Of a stretch of DNA of 10,824 nucleotides, positions 1 to 6,106 are shown one piece after another (the stretch's first letter is position 1; the number at the start of each line of letters is the position of its first letter). The translations under genes and the position numbers were made by a program. The notes below the pieces were generated by a model. That model did not search any database, was not told the DNA's origin, and saw only the letters and a program-made list of their open reading frames with translations. Origin of the DNA: an uncultured Eubacteriales bacterium (lineage in GTDB: Bacteria; Bacillota; Clostridia; Lachnospirales; Lachnospiraceae); NCBI GenBank assembly GCA_949297565.1, contig CASFUI010000301.1, positions 1 through 10,824 of the forward strand, read 5' to 3'.

Positions 1-2
1 AT

Positions 3-536
3 CCTGATATTCGGTATCACATCTCCAGCGGTAACGCGGAGCATGTATTGGAATATCTGGATAAGGGACTTATTGATTTTGGTCTGCTTTTTACAGAAAT
101 TGACCCGCAGAAATATGAGGCAATTCCGGTCCCCATCAAAGACACCTGGGGCGTTCTGATGCGCAGGGATTCCCCATTAGCCGAAAAAGAGACCGTCTGC
201 CCGGAGGATCTGTGGGATAAACCGCTGATCGTTTCCCATCAAAAAGGGGACAATCTCTATCTTGGCCGCTGGCTCCAGCGGGAAGAATCAGAACTGCATA
301 TTGTTGCGACTTATAACCTGCTTTTTAACGCTTCTCTATTGGTGGATGAAGGGCTTGGATACGCTCTGTGCTATGATAAACTTATTAACACACATGACAG
401 CAATCTTTGCTTCCGTCCTTTTGCTCCTCAGCTTCAGGCTTCCGGTTTTATCGTCTGGAAAAAATATCAGATATTTTCCAAAGCCGCAAATGTTTTCCTG
501 CAATCCTTGCGGGAGCTGCTTGAAACGGAAATATAA
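3..536 (+). CDS. LysR-type transcriptional regulator, C-terminal part (5' end outside window)
   Basis: The reading frame is open from the window edge (first full codon at base 3) to the TAA at 534-536, giving 177 residues of the effector-binding domain of a LysR-family regulator. The visible text fits the family: an early HISSGNAEHVLEYLDKG stretch followed by DFGLL, then WGVLMRRDSPLA and the 'PEDLWDKPLIVS' segment that begins the second lobe, and GLGYALCY near the end of the fold. The N-terminal winged helix-turn-helix lies upstream of the window, so the internal TTG at 48 is not a true start. LysR regulators usually control a divergent or adjacent gene, but its target is not in view: the next genes downstream are convergent and have their own regulator. 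The inducer cannot be told from the sequence. Confidence 0.88.
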   Translation, partial: PDIRYHISSGNAEHVLEYLDKGLIDFGLLFTEIDPQKYEAIPVPIKDTWGVLMRRDSPLAEKETVCPEDLWDKPLIVSHQKGDNLYLGRWLQREESELHIVATYNLLFNASLLVDEGLGYALCYDKLINTHDSNLCFRPFAPQLQASGFIVWKKYQIFSKAANVFLQSLRELLETEI

Positions 537-584
537 CATGGATTTGAGCAATTCTACAGGAAGTTCAGAGAACTTTCCTATAGA

Positions 585-630
585 ATAAAAACGGCGGCTT
601 GAAATGATAATTTCAAAACCGCCGTTTATT
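585..630. terminator. Shared bidirectional terminator between LysR gene and lipoprotein gene
   Basis: AAACGGCGG at 589-597 pairs with CCGCCGTTT at 619-627. Inside it, TTGAAAT (599-605) pairs with ATTTCAA (610-616) around a GATA loop. The stem is flanked by A-rich sequence on the left and T-rich on the right, so a U-tract follows it in both directions. It sits about 50 bases past the LysR stop and about 40 bases past the lipoprotein stop, as expected for convergent genes sharing one terminator. Confidence 0.85.
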
Positions 631-671
631 AGTATTCTCCAGCCGCAAAATACCAGTTTTCAGAATTACAA

Positions 672-1340
672 TTATTCGTTCACAAACTCAATATTGACAT
701 CTCCGTTATTGCAGGATACGTTCAGCGTTTTTTCGCCGCCCTCTTTATTGTCCGGCAGATTGCTTTCACCTTTTTTTATTTCGGACTGAATAGAAAAATC
801 ATCATAACTTCCTGAAATCGCACCGGAAATATCTCCATTTTTAACGTTCAGGGTCATGGCACTGCCTGCATCTAAGTTTCCAAAGTCAATATTTCCTCCA
901 TTAGAAGAAAGATTTATACTTCCTGTCACAGCCAATGCAGAAAGTGTTATATTCTCGTTTGTTGTGGATAGCGTAAGATTTTCTAAAAGCGCATCCGGTA
1001 TCTGCAGCAATATTTTTCTATCTTCGGCAGAGGTTTTTCCCCCAATATAATCCATCCAATCTTTATCGCTTGCACTTGTCATGGTCAACACATTTTCGTC
1101 AGAAACCAAAAATTCGTAATACTCTTTACTATTTTCATAATATTTAATATGGACTTGTTCGTCCTCGGACAACGACACTTCAATTTCTCTGTCCCGTACA
1201 TCAATATTGATTTCATTTATCTGTGTATCTGACGTATAATTTTTTTCCTCAAATGACTCGCTGCTGTTTGAGCAACCCGACAAAATGAAAATTCCAAATA
1301 TAAAACACAATACAAGTGAAATGATTTTCTTCATGAACAT
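672..1340 (-). CDS. DUF4097-like surface lipoprotein
   Basis: A secreted lipoprotein of 222 residues. The N-terminus is a short basic MKK followed by a hydrophobic stretch and a lipobox LSGC, so signal peptidase II should cleave before the cysteine and lipidation would anchor the protein to the outer face of the membrane. The rest is rich in Ser, Asn, Gly, Ile and Leu with short alternating strands (for example LTLSTTNENITLSAL and SINLSSNGGNIDFGNL). That pattern is typical of the beta-helix-like DUF4097 family; the assignment is by pattern only. Three ATGs are close together (1346, 1340, 1334). The GAGGG at 1347-1351 touches the first and lies 6 bases from the second, so 1340 is chosen. It is the last gene of the ABC operon, 15 bases after the permease stop, and may act as an accessory or sensor for the transporter. 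Its substrate is unknown. Confidence 0.75.
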   Translation of the reverse strand: MFMKKIISLVLCFIFGIFILSGCSNSSESFEEKNYTSDTQINEINIDVRDREIEVSLSEDEQVHIKYYENSKEYYEFLVSDENVLTMTSASDKDWMDYIGGKTSAEDRKILLQIPDALLENLTLSTTNENITLSALAVTGSINLSSNGGNIDFGNLDAGSAMTLNVKNGDISGAISGSYDDFSIQSEIKKGESNLPDNKEGGEKTLNVSCNNGDVNIEFVNE

Positions 1341-1355
1341 AGCCATCCCTCTTTT

Positions 1356-2003
1356 CTATAAAGTTTTTCTTTTTAAGACTACAAGCCCCAAAAAAGACAG
1401 AGCGGCACTTAGCAGCAGACAGATACCAATGTGTAAAACTGCATTGCCGTTAAACATAATAATTCGGAAAAATCCGGATAAGATAGCCCGTAATGGTGCA
1501 ATCGGTGTAAAAATACAAATAATTGCAGCTAATACCGCGTCGGTCAGCCACCCGTACCAATGCGGCTGCATGGATAACAGCACATGAAGAAAAACCATAA
1601 CAAGCAACAAAAAGAACATTTGCTGTAATCCGGCAACAAAAATCCCGTTTTCCGTCCATTTACACACGTCCATCATATTGATAACTGTTCGCGCTGAATA
1701 TAAGGGGTCAATCAGTATATGTATTACTGTATTGACAAGTGAAATGCAAAACGCCAGGAAACCATAGCTGATCAGACAAGCGAAAAAATAATCTTTTTTA
1801 CTCGCTCCCAAATGCATCAGCTTCGAAAAATCATAAAACACAAAAAAGAATGGCGTTAAGGCAGCAAGCAGCCATGTATAATTTCCGTTACTTAAAGCAA
1901 CGTCGCCGGAAGATGTGGCACAAAGTACCACAAGCGCAGTAATAATAAAACTGATTTTATTGCTCGCAAGCAATCGCTTTACAATCGCAAAAACAGCTGT
2001 CAT
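1356..2003 (-). CDS. ABC transporter permease, six-helix integral membrane protein
   Basis: A 215-residue, strongly hydrophobic protein with about six membrane spans, near residues 16-32, 44-60, 72-98, 120-145, 150-172 and 188-210. The N-terminus (MTAVFAIVKRLLASNK) and the C-terminal KRKTL are positively charged, suggesting both ends face the cytoplasm. There is no nucleotide-binding motif. Its start codon overlaps the stop of the ABC ATPase gene (ATGA, 4 bases), which implies translational coupling and a complex of the two products. Single-domain permeases of this size, paired with a YxlF/CcmA-like ATPase and a small lipoprotein, are common in Firmicutes drug, peptide or antibiotic efflux cassettes. 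I cannot name a substrate. The call rests on topology and context rather than on a conserved sequence motif. Confidence 0.75.
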   Translation of the reverse strand: MTAVFAIVKRLLASNKISFIITALVVLCATSSGDVALSNGNYTWLLAALTPFFFVFYDFSKLMHLGASKKDYFFACLISYGFLAFCISLVNTVIHILIDPLYSARTVINMMDVCKWTENGIFVAGLQQMFFLLLVMVFLHVLLSMQPHWYGWLTDAVLAAIICIFTPIAPLRAILSGFFRIIMFNGNAVLHIGICLLLSAALSFLGLVVLKRKTL

Positions 2004-2851
2004 CTTTTTGCACCTCCCTTATGCCCCACCATTTGGATAAAGAAATCCTGCAAAGACAGCGGGTGAATTTCTAATGAAGCAGTCTGTTCCGGCGGGGCGT
2101 CAAAAATATAACTTGTTGCAAGCCCTCCAACCGTATCCTGTCCAATGATGTTCAGATTTTGTGTCGCAGCTTCCACGTCCTTTTGCAGACCACTGATACT
2201 GAACGCGTTTGCTTCAACCGACTGTAATGTATCAAAAAAACGGATACTGCCTTTATCAATAATGATCAGTTTTTGAATTGTCTTTGCAATTTCCTCAATG
2301 ATATGAGTGGATACAATAATAATTCGCGGATGTTTCTGAAAACTCTCCGTCAGCATATCATAAAACTCCACGCGCATAATTGCGTCGAAACCAAGAACAG
2401 GCTCATCTAAAAGAATGACCTCTTTATTACTTGCCAAACAGATAATCGTGGAAACCATTGTTTTCATGCCAAGAGAAAGATGATTAAACTTCTTTTTTCC
2501 ATCAAGCTCAAAGCGCTCCATCATTTCCGAAGCAAAGTCGTAATCGTAGTTGGGGTTTACTTCCGAAGCAATCCGCAGCAGCTTACGCACCGGAAGATTA
2601 AAATGCTTTGCAAAGTTTTCGATATAGCTGACCCCTGTGTCCAAAGCGGATGTTGTTATTGTCTTACCGTCAACTTTAATAATGCCGTCTGTAATATTCT
2701 GATACCCGGCAATGGATTTGAGAAGCGTTGTTTTGCCTGCGCCATTCCTGCCAAGCAGGAAATAAATACCAGGTTCATCAATCGACAAAGTAATATTTTT
2801 CAGTACGGTTGCTTGCCCGTACTGCTTTGTTACCTGTTTGAGTTCTATCAT
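2000..2851 (-). CDS. ABC transporter ATP-binding protein
   Basis: A 283-residue cytoplasmic ATPase. In order from the chosen start it has Walker A GRNGAGKT (about 34-41), an ABC signature read as LSLGM (about 125-129) rather than LSGGQ, Walker B VILLDEP (about 145-151), a D-loop in LGFDA, and the H-loop histidine in STH (about 183). A C-terminal domain of about 80 residues ends in LSLQDFFIQM, as in YxlF/CcmA-type export ATPases. The start at 2851 is preceded by a perfect AGGAGG (complement of 2861-2866) nine bases upstream. An upstream in-frame ATG at 2899 would add 16 unconserved residues and lies in the leader downstream of the likely transcription start. It overlaps the permease by 4 bases. 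The Q-loop position reads SYIEN, with Glu or Asn instead of Gln, as far as I can place it. Likely regulated by the divergent MerR protein. Confidence 0.9.
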   Translation of the reverse strand: MIELKQVTKQYGQATVLKNITLSIDEPGIYFLLGRNGAGKTTLLKSIAGYQNITDGIIKVDGKTITTSALDTGVSYIENFAKHFNLPVRKLLRIASEVNPNYDYDFASEMMERFELDGKKKFNHLSLGMKTMVSTIICLASNKEVILLDEPVLGFDAIMRVEFYDMLTESFQKHPRIIIVSTHIIEEIAKTIQKLIIIDKGSIRFFDTLQSVEANAFSISGLQKDVEAATQNLNIIGQDTVGGLATSYIFDAPPEQTASLEIHPLSLQDFFIQMVGHKGGAKR

Positions 2852-2917
2852 GCAGCTATTCCTCCTAAACAACATTGCAATATCTATTGTTTTTCGCAAT
2901 ATCCTATGTTAAAGTGA

Positions 2918-2948
2918 ATCATAAACCTTTGTGTTACACAAATGTCAA
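2918..2948 (-). promoter_or_regulatory. MerR-type promoter with operator for the ABC operon
   Basis: On the minus strand a consensus -35 TTGACA (complement of 2943-2948) and a -10 TATGAT (complement of 2918-2923) are separated by 19 bp, two more than optimal. The spacer contains the perfect 7-1-7 palindrome TTTGTGT-T-ACACAAA at 2928-2942. Over-long 19-bp spacers with a centred dyad are the hallmark of promoters activated by MerR-family proteins, which untwist the DNA so that the two boxes align. Transcription would begin near 2910 and run into the ATPase gene. The same operator lies about 20 bases upstream of the merR start codon, so it may also autoregulate merR. Confidence 0.85.
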
Positions 2949-2963
2949 TGAGAGAAAATAAAA

Positions 2964-3746
2964 ATGAAGAAATATTTTTCAGTTGGAGAAGCTGCAAAGG
3001 CTGTCCATACAACGAGCGAAACGCTGCGGCATTATGACCGTATCGGATTAGTAAAGCCAAGCAAAAAAGACGAATGGACTAATTACCGCTATTATACCGA
3101 ACAGGATATTGTTCGGCTGAATACGGTCCGGGCTTTGCAGCTTATGGATCTGCCTTTGCAGGAGATAAAAAAGGTTTTAGAATATGACGACCTTGAAAAA
3201 ATTGTGGAATTTTTAGCGCAAGCAGAAAAAAAAGCTGATGATAAAATAGCAGCGCTCCAGTACAGTAAATCAAAAATCCGGCTGGCAAAAGCTGACTATG
3301 AAAAAAAATTGCAGATGCACAAAAATCCTAACGGCACCTTTATTAAGGATTTTCCGGAGCGTGTTATTTTGCTTTCAGATACCTTAGAAGTTCCAATGCT
3401 TGATAATCTCTGGAATTATCTCAGCCATTTCTACGATAAAGTTACACCGGCCTTAAAAGAGCAGTTTGCCTTTGAGGATTTAGCCGGCATATACACCGAA
3501 AACGGATTATCAAGGCTTTTTGCTGTCTGCATTCGCTATGCAGAGACAGATGGATTAAAGGTACTGCCAAAAGGAAAATACCTGTGCGCTGATTGTACCG
3601 AAGAAAACCGCGAACAGGTATTAAGCGAGGTAATGCGTATAGCCCGGACAAAATATGGCGTTGAGCCGACATTTACAGTACAGTTAATAGTCGTTTCGGG
3701 CATTTTGCACTGGAATTATGAAGTGCAGGTATGTGTTGAGGGGTAA
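2964..3746 (+). CDS. MerR-family regulator with GyrI-like effector-binding domain
   Basis: A 260-residue regulator. Residues 1-70 are a MerR winged helix-turn-helix, with YFSVGEAAKAVHTTSETLRH followed by YDRIGLVKPS and NYRYYTEQDI. Residues about 75-118 form the charged coiled-coil dimer helix. Residues about 132-260 look like a GyrI/BmrR-type ligand pocket, with alternating strands ending in WNYEVQVCVEG. No metal-binding cysteine pair typical of MerR, ZntR or CueR is evident, so a small organic ligand is more likely than a metal. The ATG at 2964 follows a weak GAGAG. The gene is divergent from the ABC operon and 112 bases from its first codon, across the 19-bp-spacer promoter. I infer that it activates the transporter operon upon ligand binding, in the manner of BmrR or TipA. 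Confidence 0.88.
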   Translation: MKKYFSVGEAAKAVHTTSETLRHYDRIGLVKPSKKDEWTNYRYYTEQDIVRLNTVRALQLMDLPLQEIKKVLEYDDLEKIVEFLAQAEKKADDKIAALQYSKSKIRLAKADYEKKLQMHKNPNGTFIKDFPERVILLSDTLEVPMLDNLWNYLSHFYDKVTPALKEQFAFEDLAGIYTENGLSRLFAVCIRYAETDGLKVLPKGKYLCADCTEENREQVLSEVMRIARTKYGVEPTFTVQLIVVSGILHWNYEVQVCVEG

Positions 3747-3806
3747 GAGACGGGAGTGCGGACAAATTCCTAGGAGACCGTTTAATGATGCAATGCCTTA
3801 TACTAT

Positions 3807-3832
3807 GCCACTTTCGTGAAATGGCTGATTTT
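3807..3832 (+). terminator. Possible weak terminator after merR
   Basis: GCCA (3807-3810) and TTT pair with AAA and TGGC (3822-3825), with one bulged C and a small CGTG loop, followed by TGATTTTT. It lies 60 bases after the merR stop and just before the convergent methyltransferase stop. The stem is short, so it may be only partly effective. No U-tract follows on the minus strand, so it would not serve the methyltransferase gene. Confidence 0.4.
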
Positions 3833-3837
3833 TAAAT

Positions 3838-5574
3838 CTATATCATTTGAAAATGCTTCAGTGCCTCCACAATATACTTTTCTTTTTCTGGTGGGCACTG
3901 TGGCACTTTCGCATCAGCTTTTTGTGACTTGTTATAATTATCCCTCATTTCAATTCCGTTCTTCCTCTTGATTTGAGATATATATAATGACGATACTTTT
4001 ATCCCATATTTATTGAAGATATATTCTTTAATCTCTTTATCTTTATAAGTAGCTTCACTCTCTGAAGCAGTAATATCCAACTCATCAAGGTCTAATGATA
4101 CTTTCAGATATTCGTTGACATGTTTTTGGTACAAAAGCACAACCGTCTCCACATGCACCGTCCCCGGAAACATGTCCACGCAGCAGCTCTTCTCCACCCT
4201 GTATCCCCTCTCCTGCAATGTCACTAAATCGCGTGCCAGGGATGTGGGCTTGCACGAAATATAGACCATGTGTTCAACGCCGTAGCCGATAATTTTCTCA
4301 AGTGCTTTCGGGTGAATGCCGTCGCGAGGCGGGTCAAGCACAATTAAATCCGGCTTTGATGAAATGTTGTCAAGAGCCTTTAGAACATCGTCCGCTATAA
4401 ATTCACAGTTTGACAGGCCGTTCAGTTCTGCGTTTTCGCGGGCGGCGCTGACAGCCTCGCCGACAATCTCCACTCCGATTACCTTTTTGGCTACAGGCGC
4501 CAGAATCTGTGCGATTGTTCCCGTGCCGCTGTACAAATCAAAAACAACCTTGTCCTTTGTAGTTCCTACATATTCCCTCGCCTTTGAGTACAGCACCTCC
4601 GCGCCGAGTGAATTTGTCTGGAAAAATGAGAAAGTGGATATATTAAATTTAAGACCAAGAAGCTCCTCCTGTATGAAATCCTGTCCAAAAATCACCTCTG
4701 TGCCCTCATTTTTGACGACATCGGCAATACTGTCGTTAAAAGTATGTAAAAACCCGACAATTTTGCCTTTAAGCTCCAGATTTTCGAGCTTTTTCGACAG
4801 TTCTGACATATCAAACTGCATCTGAGTTGTGGTGACAATATCAACCAAAATCTGTCCCGTCTTTGCGGCTTTCCTGACCAGCAAATGGCGCAGATACCCC
4901 TCGTGAGTCATTTTATGAAAATACGGCAGTTTTTTGTCCTTAAAATACCTGCACACACAGTTTAATATCCTGCTGAAATCATCATCTACAATTTTGCAGC
5001 CGTCTACCGTTACAATATCATACATGCTGTTTCTCCTGTGAAGCCCGAGCGCAAGCTCTCCGCCCTTAACTTCATCACCGAAGGTAAACTCCATTTTATT
5101 TCTGTAGCCTTCTTTCAGGGGACTTCCGATAATTCCCTCAAACCCAAAATCGCCTTTGATAACCTCAGAAAGAATGTTTTTGACCTGCGTCTCTTTCATC
5201 TTAAGCTGCTCGCTGTAATCCATACTCTGATATACACAGCCGCCGCATTTTCCAAAATATGCGCACACGCTGCCGGAATTATAGCTTTCCGTCTCAAGAG
5301 GCGACTTTTCGATGACCTCCAGAAGTCTTCCCTCACATTTTTCACCACTTTTTTTATTTATCACAAAACGCACTTTTTGTCCGGGAACACAGTTCTTAAC
5401 AATGACTTTTGTTTTTTTTGCGCAGCCTGTCTGATTATCGCATCCGTTTGCGTCCTCAAAGCCTGCCTGATCAGCGCCTCCGTCTGCGTCCGCGCATTCT
5501 TCTGCCCAGACAACCGCCCTGTTCGGAAATTCAATATATTCCGCTGTTCCCTCGTATATTTCTCCCTTTTTCAT
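3838..5574 (-). CDS. rlmD: TrmA/RlmD-family 23S rRNA (uracil-5-)-methyltransferase with C-terminal extension
   Basis: A 578-residue SAM-dependent enzyme expected to methylate C5 of a uridine in 23S rRNA. An N-terminal TRAM domain (about 1-90) starts MKKGEIYEGTAEYIEFPNRA. The Fe-S cysteines are seen as CAYFGKCGGC (C104, C110, C113) plus C193 in VDGC. A FFQTN motif is followed by the SAM-binding DLYSGTGTI (about 346), DPPRDG (about 414), the catalytic cysteine in YISCKP (C441), and the general-base Glu in HVETVVLL (about 476). The start at 5574 has GGAGG (complement of 5581-5585) six bases away; an in-frame ATG at 5595 has no such site. Two oddities are an acidic Cys/Gly/Asp-rich insert of about 30 residues in the TRAM domain (5410-5499) and about 95 extra residues after the normal end of the family (3841-4125). 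Target specificity (RlmC, RlmD or RlmCD) cannot be decided here. Confidence 0.9.
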   Translation of the reverse strand: MKKGEIYEGTAEYIEFPNRAVVWAEECADADGGADQAGFEDANGCDNQTGCAKKTKVIVKNCVPGQKVRFVINKKSGEKCEGRLLEVIEKSPLETESYNSGSVCAYFGKCGGCVYQSMDYSEQLKMKETQVKNILSEVIKGDFGFEGIIGSPLKEGYRNKMEFTFGDEVKGGELALGLHRRNSMYDIVTVDGCKIVDDDFSRILNCVCRYFKDKKLPYFHKMTHEGYLRHLLVRKAAKTGQILVDIVTTTQMQFDMSELSKKLENLELKGKIVGFLHTFNDSIADVVKNEGTEVIFGQDFIQEELLGLKFNISTFSFFQTNSLGAEVLYSKAREYVGTTKDKVVFDLYSGTGTIAQILAPVAKKVIGVEIVGEAVSAARENAELNGLSNCEFIADDVLKALDNISSKPDLIVLDPPRDGIHPKALEKIIGYGVEHMVYISCKPTSLARDLVTLQERGYRVEKSCCVDMFPGTVHVETVVLLYQKHVNEYLKVSLDLDELDITASESEATYKDKEIKEYIFNKYGIKVSSLYISQIKRKNGIEMRDNYNKSQKADAKVPQCPPEKEKYIVEALKHFQMI

Positions 5575-5620
5575 TTTAATCCTCCATTCCTGCACACGAC
5601 TGCTTCAACATCTGAACTGT

Positions 5621-5639
5621 TCCGGTATTATATGCCGGA
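5621..5639. promoter_or_regulatory. Hairpin containing a TATAAT box upstream of the methyltransferase gene
   Basis: TCCGGTAT (5621-5628) pairs with ATGCCGGA (5632-5639) over a 3-base loop, with one G-U pair. On the minus strand the loop region reads TATAAT, a perfect -10 box (complement of 5627-5632) about 53 bases ahead of the methyltransferase start codon. I find no good -35 hexamer 16-18 bases upstream, so promoter function is tentative. There is no U-tract, so it is a poor terminator. Confidence 0.35.
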
Positions 5640-5667
5640 CATGCCGCACCGTGTATTTGCGCGAACA

Positions 5668-5702
5668 AAATATGCCACCAGCCGTACATGCGACCGGTGG
5701 CA
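5668..5702 (-). terminator. Possible terminator of the small membrane protein gene
   Basis: TGCCACC (5673-5679) pairs exactly with GGTGGCA (5696-5702). On the minus strand the stem is followed by TATTTTG. It lies about 40 bases after the stop of the 89-residue gene. The 16-base loop is large and the U-run is short, so this is a moderate candidate. Confidence 0.45.
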
Positions 5703-5739
5703 ATCATTCCCGTAAAATAATAAATACTGTGTGATTATG

Positions 5740-6009
5740 TTATTTGTCCTCGTCCTCGAAGTCATCCTCAAAATCGTCTTCGAAATCATCATCATAATCA
5801 TCTTCAAAATCATCAAGATAATCTGGTGTAAAATATCTGTAAACTGCATACGCTATGGCTGCTACTGCCGCAACAGCACCTATAACGGCAAGAACTATAA
5901 GAATACAGTTAAAGCACTTCTTGTTCTTGGCGTCATCTGAATCCTTCTTGTGCAGAAGCTCCCCAAGCTTGCTTGCCGCAATCATCTCTTCAATCTTTTC
6001 TTTACTCAT
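5740..6009 (-). CDS. Small single-pass membrane protein with tandem acidic C-terminal tail
   Basis: An 89-residue protein in three parts. The first is a charged N-terminal helix of about 30 residues (MSKEKIEEMIAASKLGELLH, then a Lys/Asp-rich stretch). The second is one hydrophobic span at about 34-60, Ala/Val/Ile-rich and ending in YAVYRYF. The third is a very acidic tail of about 29 residues built on the four-residue repeat (F/Y)(E/D)DD. There is no lipobox or signal-peptidase site, so it should stay in the membrane as an anchor. The ATG at 6009 is preceded by GGAG and AAGGGG. It lies 97 bases after pcrA and 165 bases ahead of the methyltransferase start, same strand. The architecture resembles small conserved hypotheticals I associate with Lachnospiraceae, but I cannot name a family or function. 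Confidence 0.75.
   Translation of the reverse strand: MSKEKIEEMIAASKLGELLHKKDSDDAKNKKCFNCILIVLAVIGAVAAVAAIAYAVYRYFTPDYLDDFEDDYDDDFEDDFEDDFEDEDK
5752..5808 (-). repeat. 12-bp coding repeats for (F/Y)(E/D)DD tetrapeptides
   Basis: Within the tail of the small membrane protein, residues 68-86 repeat a four-residue unit about 4.5 times (FEDD, YDDD, FEDD, FEDD, FED). The DNA is a degenerate 12-bp tandem repeat rich in tcatc/tcttc. Copy number could vary between strains by slippage. Confidence 0.8.
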
Positions 6010-6080
6010 TCTCCGTACCCCTTTCTATTAATAAAATAAATACCGTTTTACAATCTCTGTAAATAAACTATGTTTTTGTT

Positions 6081-6086
6081 ATTATA
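6081..6086 (-). promoter_or_regulatory. Candidate -10 box for the small membrane protein gene
   Basis: On the minus strand the pcrA to small-gene gap contains a perfect TATAAT (complement of 6081-6086) about 72 bases before the start codon. The -35 region is poor (TAGTAA at a 17-bp spacing). The 97-base AT-rich gap leaves room for a separate promoter. I saw no convincing terminator for pcrA in the same gap. Confidence 0.3.
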
Positions 6087-6106
6087 TCACGTTTTGTAAT
6101 ATTTTA

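Noticed and set aside
604..789. Short + strand frame of 61 codons starting in the terminator
   Set aside because: It begins inside a terminator hairpin and runs antisense into the lipoprotein gene.
2852..2899. N-terminal 16-residue extension of the ABC ATPase from an ATG at 2899
   Set aside because: The AGGAGG lies inside this stretch and points to the ATG at 2851. The family starts at MIELKQVTKQYG.
2480..2917. A 145-codon + strand frame over the ABC ATPase gene and the divergent promoter
   Set aside because: It is antisense to Walker A and the signature motif of a clear ATPase, and Cys/Asn-rich without recognisable domains.
4316..4825. A 169-codon open frame on the + strand opposite the methyltransferase catalytic region
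   Set aside because: It is a frame shadow of a conserved domain with intact motifs on the minus strand; the Ser-rich composition is what the reverse of this coding DNA would give.
5038..5715. A 225-codon open frame on the + strand opposite the 5' half of the methyltransferase gene
   Set aside because: It is antisense to an unambiguous TRAM/Fe-S methyltransferase. The translation is low in recognisable structure and no strong ribosome binding site is seen.
5731..5940. A hydrophobic 69-codon + strand frame opposite the acidic-tail gene
   Set aside because: Its Ile/Val richness is the reverse complement of Asp/Glu codons; it has no ribosome binding site and no independent support.
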